Origin: CAZBBB01 sp964490005
GTDB lineage: Bacteria; Planctomycetota; B15-G4
DNA: 7,101 nt
Assembly (NCBI GenBank): GCA_964490005.1
Contig: CAZBBB010000132.1
Location: forward strand, 1 to 7,101
Direction: 5' to 3'
Shown here one piece after another: positions 1 to 5,376 of the stretch. The notes beneath the pieces are model-generated. The model was not told the origin of the DNA, ran no database searches, and saw nothing but the letters and a program-made list of their open reading frames with translations. Position 1 is the first letter of the stretch; every line of letters starts with the position of its first letter. The translations under genes and the position numbers were made by a program.

Positions 1-488
1 GCCGTCGGCGCCGCCGGGGCGCGCGCGGCGGCCGTGGCGCGCCGCGAGCTGCGCACGGCGTACACCGTCCAGGCCAGCAGCCCCGCGAAGAGCGCCAGCC
101 CCTCGACGCGCGAGATCGAACCGTCGAGCGAGAGCCACCAGGCCAGCAGCGACACGCCGATCATGAGCGGCAGATCGAAGCGCACCAGCGCGCGGTCGAC
201 GACGAGCGGCCGGGCCAGCGCGCACAGGCCGAGGATGAGCAGCACGTTGGCGATGTTGCTGCCGACGATGTTGCCGAAGGCGATCTCGCCCTTGCCGGCC
301 AGCGCGGCGCCGACGCTCACGGCGATCTCGGGCGCACTCGTGCCGAAGGCCACGACCGTCAGGCCGACGACGAGCGTCGAGATGCCGCAGGTGGCCGCCA
401 GCCGCGAGGCACCGCGCACGAGCAGCTCGGCGCCCACGACCAGCAGCGTCAGGCCGCCGAGCAGCAGCAGCACCGTCGCGACGCTCAG
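1..488 (-). CDS. CaCA-family Na+(or H+)/Ca2+ exchanger, second tandem copy, 3' end outside window
   Basis: Only the first 162 codons are present, read leftward and cut by the window edge. They encode the N-terminal half of an inner-membrane cation/Ca2+ exchanger (CaCA superfamily, YrbG/NCX type), which exports Ca2+ in exchange for Na+ or H+. The alpha-1 repeat is intact: GTSAPE at residues 49-54 with the transport Glu at 54, and GSNIAN at 76-81. About five hydrophobic helices come before an Ala/Arg-rich stretch (about 146-162) that begins the central loop. The only sensible start is CTG at 488-486, overlapping the TGA stop of the upstream paralogue as CTGA. A GGAG sits 8 bases upstream (497-500), and no in-frame ATG, GTG or TTG lies nearby upstream. 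With CTG as residue 1 the key Glu falls at 54, its position in the archaeal exchanger NCX_Mj. The protein is about three quarters identical by eye to the neighbouring copy. The ion specificity is inferred. Confidence 0.9.
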   Translation of the reverse strand, partial: MSVATVLLLLGGLTLLVVGAELLVRGASRLAATCGISTLVVGLTVVAFGTSAPEIAVSVGAALAGKGEIAFGNIVGSNIANVLLILGLCALARPLVVDRALVRFDLPLMIGVSLLAWWLSLDGSISRVEGLALFAGLLAWTVYAVRSSRRATAAARAPAAPT

Positions 489-1606
489 CGCGCCCGCTCC
501 GTCCCGGACGGCGCCCGCCGCCGCCAGGCGCGCCAGCTCACGACGCCCAGCGTGATCGCCGTGAGCGGCAGGATGAACCGCAGCATCAGCCCGCTGAACA
601 GCGGCAGGGCGTCGTGCTTCTGCGTGTCGAGCACGAGAAAGCCCGTGTAGGCCAGGTAGTAGCCGAAGAAGAGCAGGCCCTCCCAGCGCGCGATGAGGTG
701 TCCCGTCGCGAAGATCGGCAGGCAGGCCAGCGCCACGGCGACCATCACGGGCAGGTCGAAGGCCAACGCCGAGGCCGGCACCGGCAGGCCGCCCCCGCCG
801 GCGACGGCCGACAGGCCCAGCACGCCCAGCAGGTTGAACACGTTGCTGCCGACGACGTTGCCGACCGCGATGTCGCGCTGGCCGCGGATCGTGGCGAGCA
901 CCGAGGTCGCGACCTCCGGCAGCGAGGTGCCGGCCGCGATGATCGTCAGGCCGATGATCAGGTCGCTCACGCCCAGCGCCTGCGCGAGACCGACGGCGCC
1001 CTGCACCAGCCAGCGGCTGCCGAACACGAGCAGCGCCAGGCCGGCCAGCACGAGCAGGACGTCGGCGCCGAGCGTGCGGCGCGCGGGTGCGGGCGCGTCG
1101 CCGACACCGGAGGAGCCGGCGCCCGTCGGCGCGGCCTGCCGCGCCGCCGCCGACTCGCGCCGCGAGGCGCGGATGAGGAACGCCGTGTACGCGACGAGCA
1201 GCGCGAACAGAGCGCCGCCCTCGAGACGCGAGATGCTCCCGTCGAGCGCGAGCAGCCAGGCGAGCCCCGAGACGCCCAACATGAGCGGCACGTCGAGGCG
1301 CACGAGCTTGGCGTCCACGACGAGCGGCTTGACCAGCGCGCACAGGCCCAGGATCGCCAGCACGTTGAAGATGTTGCTGCCCACGACGTTGCCGAAGGCG
1401 ATCTCGCCCTGCCCGGCGACCGAGGCGCCCACGCTCACGGCCATCTCGGGCGCGCTCGTGCCGAAGGCGACGACCGTCAGGCCCACGACGAGCGGCGAGA
1501 TGCCGCAGGCCGCCGCCAGCCGCGAGGCTCCGCGCACGAGCAGCTCGGCGCCCACGACGAGCAGCACCAGGCCGCCCGCGAGCAGCAGGAAGGTCGAGGC
1601 GTTCAG
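485..1606 (-). CDS. CaCA-family Na+(or H+)/Ca2+ exchanger, first tandem copy
   Basis: A complete 373-aa inner-membrane exchanger of the CaCA superfamily (YrbG/NCX type), expected to move Ca2+ out of the cell against Na+ or H+. Both alpha repeats are present: GTSAPE (49-54) with GSNIFN (76-81), and GTSLPE (226-231) with GSNVFN (253-258). Transport residues E54, S77, N81, E231, S254 and N258 are all in place. The central loop (about 146-180) is Ala/Arg-rich, and a final hydrophobic helix (about 336-355) precedes a basic tail. The length is slightly above the 300-350 aa usual for bacterial members. The start is CTG at 1606-1604, overlapping the aminotransferase stop as CTGA. The next in-frame GTG is at codon 14, inside helix 1, and the nearest upstream in-frame starts lie deep in the aminotransferase. 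Upstream there is only a weak GAG, so translational coupling is likely. Both alpha repeats carry Asn (81 and 258) where K+-dependent NCKX proteins have Asp in alpha-2; a K+-independent mechanism is an inference. Confidence 0.93.
   Translation of the reverse strand: MNASTFLLLAGGLVLLVVGAELLVRGASRLAAACGISPLVVGLTVVAFGTSAPEMAVSVGASVAGQGEIAFGNVVGSNIFNVLAILGLCALVKPLVVDAKLVRLDVPLMLGVSGLAWLLALDGSISRLEGGALFALLVAYTAFLIRASRRESAAARQAAPTGAGSSGVGDAPAPARRTLGADVLLVLAGLALLVFGSRWLVQGAVGLAQALGVSDLIIGLTIIAAGTSLPEVATSVLATIRGQRDIAVGNVVGSNVFNLLGVLGLSAVAGGGGLPVPASALAFDLPVMVAVALACLPIFATGHLIARWEGLLFFGYYLAYTGFLVLDTQKHDALPLFSGLMLRFILPLTAITLGVVSWRAWRRRAPSGTERAR
497..500 (-). promoter_or_regulatory. Ribosome binding site supporting the CTG start of the second exchanger
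   Basis: GGAG on the minus strand ends 8 bases before the CTG at 488-486. This is normal Shine-Dalgarno spacing and favours CTG over the GTG at codon 6. Confidence 0.55.
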
Positions 1607-2742
1607 GCGCGCAGGTACTCGGCGATCGCGTCGACGACGGCGCCGCGCTGTTCGGCCGAGAGCTCGGGGTAGATCGGCAGCGCGAGCGTCTCCTTCGCGG
1701 CGCGCTCGGACTGCGGGAAGTCGCCGGCCCGATGGCCCTCGCCGGCGAAGCACTCCTGCAGGTGGCAGGGTACCGGGTAGTAGATCTCGCAGCCGACGCC
1801 GGCGCCGTGCAGGTGCTTGACCAGCGCGTCGCGCTTGTCGGCGGCGACGCGGATCACGAACTGGTTGTAGATGTGGTAGACGCCCGCGCGCTCGGTCGGC
1901 AGCGTCACGAGCTTCGTCAGGCCGGCCTGCTCGAAGCGCCGGCGGTAGTCGGCGGCGTTCTTGCGGCGGCCCTCGTGCCAGGCGTCGAGGTGGCGCAGCT
2001 TGACGCGCAGCACCGCCGCCTGCAGCGCGTCGAGCCGGAAGTTCCCGCCCAGCAGCTTGTGGAAGTACTTGGGCTCCATGCCGTGGTTGCGCATGACGCG
2101 CAGCTTGTGCGCGAAGGCGTCGTCGTTCGTCGTGATCAGGCCGCCGTCGCCCGCGCCGCCGAGGTTCTTGCTCGGGAAGAACGAGAAGCACGCGGCGAAG
2201 CCGAGCGAGCCGGCCTTGCCGCCGCCCGCGTCGCGGCTGCCGATGGCCTGCGCGGCGTCCTCGATGACGGGGATGCCGCGCGCGCAGGCCAGCTCGTTGA
2301 GCGGCCCCATCTCGGCGCACTGCCCGTACAGGTGCACCGGCATGATCGCCTTGGTCTTGCCGTTGAGCACCTTCGCCACGGCCTGCACGTCGAGGTTGTA
2401 GGTCGCCGGATCGATGTCCACGAAGCGGCAGCGCGCGCCGAGCCGCGCGATGCTGCCGACCGTCGCGAAGAACGTGTAGGGCGAGGTCACGACCTCGTCG
2501 CCGGGGCCGATGCCGAGCGCCCACAGCGAGAGCAGGATCGCGTCCGTGCCCGAGGTGCAGCCGATACCGTGCTTGGCGCCGACGTAGGCCGCCGTCTCCT
2601 TCTCGAGCGCCTCGACCTGCGGCCCGCCGATGAAGTACTGGCTCTCGAAGACCTCGTCGACGACCGGGCGGAGCTCGTCGCGCAGCGCGGCGTACTGGGC
2701 CTTGAGGTCGAGCAGGGGAACGGCAACGCGCGTCGCGGTCAT
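1603..2742 (-). CDS. DegT/DnrJ/EryC1/StrS family PLP-dependent sugar aminotransferase
   Basis: A 379-aa cytoplasmic aminotransferase of the DegT/DnrJ/EryC1/StrS family. These PLP enzymes transfer an amino group, usually from glutamate, to a keto-sugar nucleotide for cell-surface glycans. The fold is complete: the N-terminal PLLDLKAQY motif, GTDA phosphate-binding loop (65-68), VDIDPATYNLD (108-118), EDAAQ with the pyridine-contacting Asp162, and SFFPSKNLGG with the Schiff-base Lys192. A C-terminal domain has the usual CEIYYPVPCHLQ stretch. It resembles WbpE-type enzymes acting on 3-keto sugars, but the substrate cannot be fixed from sequence. I chose ATG at 2742 because the family signature begins about eight residues later. 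An upstream in-frame ATG at 2835 would add 31 Pro/Arg-rich residues that look non-coding and would cross the putative promoter. No strong ribosome binding site is visible. The stop overlaps the first exchanger by four bases. No other sugar-pathway gene is in the window. Confidence 0.95.
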   Translation of the reverse strand: MTATRVAVPLLDLKAQYAALRDELRPVVDEVFESQYFIGGPQVEALEKETAAYVGAKHGIGCTSGTDAILLSLWALGIGPGDEVVTSPYTFFATVGSIARLGARCRFVDIDPATYNLDVQAVAKVLNGKTKAIMPVHLYGQCAEMGPLNELACARGIPVIEDAAQAIGSRDAGGGKAGSLGFAACFSFFPSKNLGGAGDGGLITTNDDAFAHKLRVMRNHGMEPKYFHKLLGGNFRLDALQAAVLRVKLRHLDAWHEGRRKNAADYRRRFEQAGLTKLVTLPTERAGVYHIYNQFVIRVAADKRDALVKHLHGAGVGCEIYYPVPCHLQECFAGEGHRAGDFPQSERAAKETLALPIYPELSAEQRGAVVDAIAEYLRA

Positions 2743-2767
2743 CGGAGGTCTCGGCGTGGTCGGATCA

Positions 2768-2800
2768 ATCGTGGTGCGGGGCGAAAGTCCGCGCCACGAT
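2768..2800. repeat. 12-bp inverted repeat in the aminotransferase leader (possible operator or RNA hairpin)
   Basis: The arms ATCGTGGTGCGG (2768-2779) and CCGCGCCACGAT (2789-2800) pair at 11 of 12 positions around a 9-base spacer. The repeat lies 26 bases upstream of the aminotransferase ATG, and its outer arm overlaps a -10-like hexamer. No T-run follows on the minus strand, which argues against a simple terminator. Confidence 0.5.
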
Positions 2801-2801
2801 A
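2796..2801 (-). promoter_or_regulatory. Possible -10 element of an internal promoter for the aminotransferase-exchanger genes
   Basis: Read leftward the hexamer is TATCGT, matching TATAAT at four positions in otherwise very GC-rich DNA. Transcription would begin near 2789, giving a leader of about 47 bases. No convincing -35 hexamer is present. The 153-base gap here, against 13-27 bases between the preceding genes and 4-base overlaps after, fits a separate transcription unit. Confidence 0.35.
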
Positions 2802-2856
2802 GCGGATTCGCGCGGCGAACGGCAGTCGGCGGCACGCGCCCTGCGGGCGGCGGGCG

Positions 2857-2908
2857 CGGGGGCCTGTTCGCCTCCGGCCACGTGACGCCTGCGGCTCACA
2901 GGCCCCCG
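2857..2908. terminator. 11-bp inverted repeat over the stop of the DUF71 gene (terminator-like)
   Basis: CGGGGGCCTGT (2857-2867) and ACAGGCCCCCG (2898-2908) are perfectly complementary across a 30-base loop that contains most of the TGA stop at 2898-2896. The long, strong GC stem at the end of the three-gene cluster suggests a 3' end or RNA-stabilising hairpin. There is no U-tract and the loop is long, so intrinsic termination is uncertain. Confidence 0.4.
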
Positions 2909-3594
2909 GCCGCGCCGCCCGCGGCCCCCGCCGGCAGCACGTCCGCGTACACGAAGCCGTCGCGCTCGACGATCTCGCCGACGCGGATGGCGAGCGGCGC
3001 CGACAGCATCGGGCCGGCGTAGACGAAGGTGTGAAACTCGCCGCGTTCGCCGCAGGGGTCGGCGCCCTGCGGCAGGTCGGCGAGCAGCGCGGCATCCCAG
3101 GCGCGCCCGGCCATCGAGGCCAGCACCTGGCGCGTGTCGACCGCCGTGAGCGTCGCGCGCACCCCGGACTCCATCATCTCGTGCGCCAGCTCGTCGGTCG
3201 GCCGGCCCCAGAGCGGGAAGAGCGGCTCGATGCCGGTGCCGTGCAGGCGCGCCTCGCGGTAGGCGCGGATGTCGGTCAGGAACAGGTCGCCGAAGGCGAT
3301 GTGCGTGATGCCGTCGCGCCGCGCGCCCGCCACGGCCGCCCCCATCGCGCGCTCGTAGTCGGCGTTGCTGCACGGCCAGGGGATCTCGACCTCGAGCAGC
3401 GGCAGCCCGACGGCGGCGGCCTGCGCGCGCAGCAGCGAGCGCCGCACGGCGTGCATGGCGACGCGCTCGTGGGTGGCGTTGACCGTCGTGAGCAGGCCGG
3501 CGACGTCCACCCGCCCCGCGCGCCGCAGCTCGTGCAGCGCCCAGGCCGAGTCCTTGCCCGAACTCCAGGCGACGAGCACGCTCGGTCGGGTCAT
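2896..3594 (-). CDS. DUF71/Dph6-like ATP-pyrophosphatase domain protein (Diphthami_syn_2 family)
   Basis: A 232-aa cytoplasmic protein of the N-type ATP-pyrophosphatase superfamily, DUF71 branch (Dph6/MJ0570-like). Archaeal and eukaryotic relatives amidate diphthine on elongation factor 2 using ATP and ammonia. Bacteria lack diphthamide, so the bacterial substrate is unknown. Visible marks are the PP-loop SSGKDS at 11-16, the LLTTVN strand at 34-39, FGDLFL at 101-106, and the family hallmark CGERGEFHTFVY at 181-192. The length matches single-domain members. ATG at 3594 places the PP-loop correctly after the first strand. A GAGG (3606-3609) overlapping the upstream TGA stop lies 11 bases away, so coupling to the zinc-ribbon gene is likely. 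The Gly/Ala tail (about 222-232) ends inside a strong inverted repeat. Family assignment is firm; the reaction is not. Confidence 0.92.
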   Translation of the reverse strand: MTRPSVLVAWSSGKDSAWALHELRRAGRVDVAGLLTTVNATHERVAMHAVRRSLLRAQAAAVGLPLLEVEIPWPCSNADYERAMGAAVAGARRDGITHIAFGDLFLTDIRAYREARLHGTGIEPLFPLWGRPTDELAHEMMESGVRATLTAVDTRQVLASMAGRAWDAALLADLPQGADPCGERGEFHTFVYAGPMLSAPLAIRVGEIVERDGFVYADVLPAGAAGGAAGGL

Positions 3595-3607
3595 GGCGCG
3601 CGCGTCC

Positions 3608-3844
3608 TCACCGCAGCGGCTCGCCGAACAGCCGGATCGCGCCGCACTCGGGGCACAGCAGGCCCGTCACGCGGCCCTCGCGCGGAATGGCGCGCAGGAA
3701 GGCCGAGGGCTTGGCATCGGGCGCCGCGTACGCGAGTTCGACGTGCATGGCACCCTTGGCCGCCAAGCCGGGCTGCGTCGCATCCACGATCTTGATCGGC
3801 TCCATGCGCTTGCGGCAGTCGGGACAGTCGCGCGTCCTGCTCAT
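3608..3844 (-). CDS. Small two-CxxC zinc-ribbon protein of unknown function
   Basis: A 78-aa soluble protein with two CxxC pairs, Cys7/Cys10 (CPDC) near the N-terminus and Cys64/Cys67 (CPEC) near the C-terminus. Together they should form one zinc ribbon around a short beta-rich middle. The closing CGAIRLFGEP resembles small bacterial zinc-ribbon proteins that place a domain between the two knuckles; I do not assign a named family with certainty. ATG at 3844 is backed by GGAGG (3850-3854) five bases upstream. The gene lies 27 bases after the DUF3303 stop and 13 bases before the DUF71 start, so it is probably co-transcribed with both. No signal peptide or membrane segment is present. Zinc binding is inferred from the cysteine spacing; a partner or nucleic-acid-binding role would be speculation. 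Confidence 0.82.
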   Translation of the reverse strand: MSRTRDCPDCRKRMEPIKIVDATQPGLAAKGAMHVELAYAAPDAKPSAFLRAIPREGRVTGLLCPECGAIRLFGEPLR

Positions 3845-3871
3845 CGTCGCCTCCGCTCCGGGGTCTGCTCT

Positions 3872-4156
3872 TCAGGGTTCGCTTGCGATCGCGGCCACGG
3901 CCTGGGCCGAGGTGCGCACCGGCACGACCTCGAAATCCATCAGGTCGGTCCAGTGGACCATCCAGGCGCGCAGCGCGTCCTCGTCGGGCGCCTCCATGAC
4001 CTGCCAGCAGCGGTGCCACTGCAGGTCGATCCAGCTCGCGACGTAGGTCACCGAGTCGGGCGCCATGCGGCCCTTGGCCGCGAAGCGCCGGTAGATGTCG
4101 GGCGCCCGGCCCGGCTTGAAGGTCTCGATGACCATGAACAGTCGCGTGGCCGCCAT
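3872..4156 (-). CDS. DUF3303 family protein
   Basis: A 94-aa soluble protein that matches the DUF3303 pattern as I recall it: an opening LFMVIETFKPG (6-16), a central GRMAPDSVTYVASW (29-42), then RCWQVMEA and WTDLMDFEVVPV near the C-terminus. The family is a compact alpha/beta (ferredoxin-like) domain of unknown function, present at about its usual length. ATG at 4156 is clear: AGGAGG (4165-4170) lies 8 bases upstream, with a TAGAAT -10-like hexamer beyond it. It is the first gene of the leftward cluster, followed by the zinc-ribbon and DUF71 genes. No transmembrane or signal segment is seen. Function is unknown, and the neighbours do not reveal it. Confidence 0.88.
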   Translation of the reverse strand: MAATRLFMVIETFKPGRAPDIYRRFAAKGRMAPDSVTYVASWIDLQWHRCWQVMEAPDEDALRAWMVHWTDLMDFEVVPVRTSAQAVAAIASEP

Positions 4157-4164
4157 CCGCCGTC

Positions 4165-4170
4165 CCTCCT
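4165..4170 (-). promoter_or_regulatory. Strong Shine-Dalgarno site of the DUF3303 gene
   Basis: A complete AGGAGG on the minus strand ends 8 bases before the ATG at 4156. It is the best ribosome binding site in the window. Confidence 0.75.
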
Positions 4171-4181
4171 GCGCCGCGCCG

Positions 4182-4187
4182 ATTCTA
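4182..4187 (-). promoter_or_regulatory. Likely -10 element for the DUF3303-zinc ribbon-DUF71 operon
   Basis: TAGAAT read leftward differs from TATAAT at one position and stands out in a GC-rich gap. Transcription would start near 4175, leaving a leader just long enough for the AGGAGG site. No recognisable -35 lies 16-18 bases upstream. Confidence 0.5.
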
Positions 4188-4220
4188 GCGCGCGGCGCGC
4201 AGCGACGCGCACGCGTCCCT

Positions 4221-4226
4221 TAGACT
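4221..4226 (+). promoter_or_regulatory. Possible -10 element of a leaderless promoter for the 209-aa lipoprotein gene
   Basis: TAGACT lies 9 bases before the ATG at 4236, so transcription should start at or within a few bases of the start codon. No Shine-Dalgarno sequence lies between them. No -35 match is evident. The opposing TAGAAT is about 35 bases away, making this a compact divergent promoter region. Confidence 0.4.
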
Positions 4227-4235
4227 GGCCCCGCG

Positions 4236-4865
4236 ATGTCGCTCGCCGCCCGACACCGGACCTGGCCATGCCTCTCCGCGCTGCTGCTCGCGGTCGCGGC
4301 CGCGACGGGCTGCGCGCGCGAGACGATCACTTCCGGCTACTCGCGGGTGGGCGTGCCGCTGCGCTTCGTCGATGCGCGCACGAACCGAGCGGTGCCCGGC
4401 GACGACCCGCGCATCGACGCCGTGCTGCACTGCGCAGGCGCCTGCCTGCCGGTGGAACTGCCCGAAGCGCTGGCGCCTCAGGCGGCGAAGACGGCGCGGA
4501 ACGGCGCGCTCCCCGACGGCGCCCTGCAGCTGAGCTTCTCCGCCGTGCCGGAGCCCGCCACCGGTTCCAGGTTCGATCGGGCTCCCCAGATCGGGAGCCG
4601 CACTGTCTACAACGAGCTGCTGACCCACTCGCTCCGGCCCGACGAGCACTTCTCGGGCGATGTCTGCGCCCACGTCCTCGACCTGCGAGGGTCGGACGAT
4701 GCGGCCTTCCGCAGCGTGCCGCTGCTGATCGATCTCTCGCTCTCGTCGCAGAGCCGCAAGGGCGCCTACCGTTTCACCAGCGGGCTCGCCGAAGCGCTCG
4801 CGGAGCGGGCGCGCGCGATCGTCGCCGACTGCGCCGCGGAGCAAGGTCTGCGCGCGGTGCGCTGA
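4236..4865 (+). CDS. Predicted lipoprotein of unknown function
   Basis: A 209-aa protein with a lipoprotein signal: basic residues at 6-8, a hydrophobic core (about 13-23), and ATGC with the lipidated cysteine at 26. The mature chain should be anchored in the outer or inner membrane, facing the periplasm. I do not recognise the domain. It carries a close cysteine pair, Cys66 and Cys70 (HCAGAC), plus Cys144 and Cys199, enough for two disulfides after export. The middle (about 95-180) reads as alternating beta strands, and the last 30 residues as an Ala/Arg/Glu-rich helix. The ATG at 4236 has no ribosome binding site but a -10-like hexamer just upstream, so a leaderless transcript is plausible. 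It diverges from the DUF3303 gene and converges on a small membrane-protein gene. Export is well supported; function is unknown. Confidence 0.82.
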   Translation: MSLAARHRTWPCLSALLLAVAAATGCARETITSGYSRVGVPLRFVDARTNRAVPGDDPRIDAVLHCAGACLPVELPEALAPQAAKTARNGALPDGALQLSFSAVPEPATGSRFDRAPQIGSRTVYNELLTHSLRPDEHFSGDVCAHVLDLRGSDDAAFRSVPLLIDLSLSSQSRKGAYRFTSGLAEALAERARAIVADCAAEQGLRAVR

Positions 4866-4867
4866 GC

Positions 4868-4895
4868 GCCCGGCGCGCGCCGGGCCGCGCGCGGC
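4868..4895. terminator. Two adjacent GC palindromes between convergent genes (possible bidirectional terminator)
   Basis: GCCCGGCGCGCGCCGGGC (4868-4885) is a perfect 18-base palindrome, and GCCGCGCGCGGC (4884-4895) is a perfect 12-base one that overlaps its end. They fill nearly the whole 33-base gap between the facing stop codons. There is no U-tract on either side, so the terminator role rests on position and stem strength. Confidence 0.45.
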
Positions 4896-4898
4896 ATC

Positions 4899-5270
4899 TC
4901 AGGACAGCGCGTGCGCGAAGGACGCGACGCCGCCCAGGAACCAGACCAGCCAGCCGAGGATCCACAGCGTCAGGCGCGCCCAGGCCGCCGGCGGCCAGGC
5001 GGTGAACTGCGCCGCGAGCCCGAGCAGCAGCACCGGCGCGCACCAGACCGCCAGCCACGCGGAGAACTCGAGGCAGCACCGCTGCGCGTCGCGCGCGATC
5101 GCGCCCACGAACGGCCCGCCGAGCGTGCCGAGCGTGGCCGCCGCCACGCGGCCGGCGTGCTTGGGCCCGTCGTCCAGGCCGGCGTCGGCGATGAGGAAGC
5201 TGCCCGCGGTGAACAGGCCGAGCAGGATTCCGAAGCTGATCCAGTGCGCACGCGTCATCGACCGGGTCAC
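4899..5270 (-). CDS. Small four-helix membrane protein of unknown function
   Basis: A 123-aa integral membrane protein with probable helices at about 10-28, 42-59 (the weakest), 69-89 and 100-118. A charged connector (29-41) holds GLDDGPKHAGR, and a second (60-68) holds RDAQRCCLE. Tryptophans cluster in helices 3 and 4. I do not recognise a family. I prefer the GTG at 5270 as start: GGGAGG (5277-5282) lies six bases upstream, whereas the in-frame ATG at 5258 is 18 bases from it and would give 119 aa. Longer in-frame extension to 5717 is low-complexity Ser/Ala/Arg sequence antisense to the next gene, so it is not coding. A TACGAT -10-like hexamer lies further upstream. The gene faces the lipoprotein gene head-on and diverges from the TPR/FG-GAP gene. 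Nothing in the context indicates its role. Confidence 0.8.
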   Translation of the reverse strand: MTRSMTRAHWISFGILLGLFTAGSFLIADAGLDDGPKHAGRVAAATLGTLGGPFVGAIARDAQRCCLEFSAWLAVWCAPVLLLGLAAQFTAWPPAAWARLTLWILGWLVWFLGGVASFAHALS

Positions 5271-5276
5271 GGACGA

Positions 5277-5282
5277 CCTCCC
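5277..5282 (-). promoter_or_regulatory. Ribosome binding site deciding a GTG start for the membrane protein
   Basis: GGGAGG read leftward ends six bases before the GTG at 5270. The alternative ATG at 5258 would be too far away at 18 bases. Confidence 0.65.
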
Positions 5283-5290
5283 GTGCGCAC

Positions 5291-5296
5291 ATCGTA
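5291..5296 (-). promoter_or_regulatory. Possible -10 element for the membrane-protein gene
   Basis: TACGAT read leftward matches TATAAT at four positions. It would place the transcription start just ahead of the GGGAGG site. No -35 match is seen. Confidence 0.35.
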
Positions 5297-5376
5297 GTCC
5301 GCGCCGCCCGCCCGGAGGCGTCGCGATCGCGCGCCCCGACCGGCCGCGTTGGATTCCACGCCGCCGCTGCGGAATC

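Noticed and set aside
485..2524. A 679-codon minus-strand frame running through the aminotransferase into the first exchanger, as a fusion protein
   Set aside because: Its first 306 codons are Arg/Ala-rich out-of-frame sequence of the aminotransferase; only the part after 1606 looks like a real protein.
34..2802. Several long plus-strand frames (34-555, 614-1672, 693-1820, 1732-2802)
   Set aside because: They are antisense to the exchangers and aminotransferase, are low-complexity in Arg, Ala, Ser or Gln, and have no recognisable domain; GC-rich codon use creates them.
2743..2835. A 31-residue N-terminal extension of the aminotransferase
   Set aside because: The extra residues are Pro/Arg-rich, lack family similarity and cover the putative promoter and inverted repeat.
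3365..5005. A 546-codon plus-strand frame
   Set aside because: It crosses four well-supported genes in wrong frames or on the opposite strand and is Arg/Ala-rich throughout.
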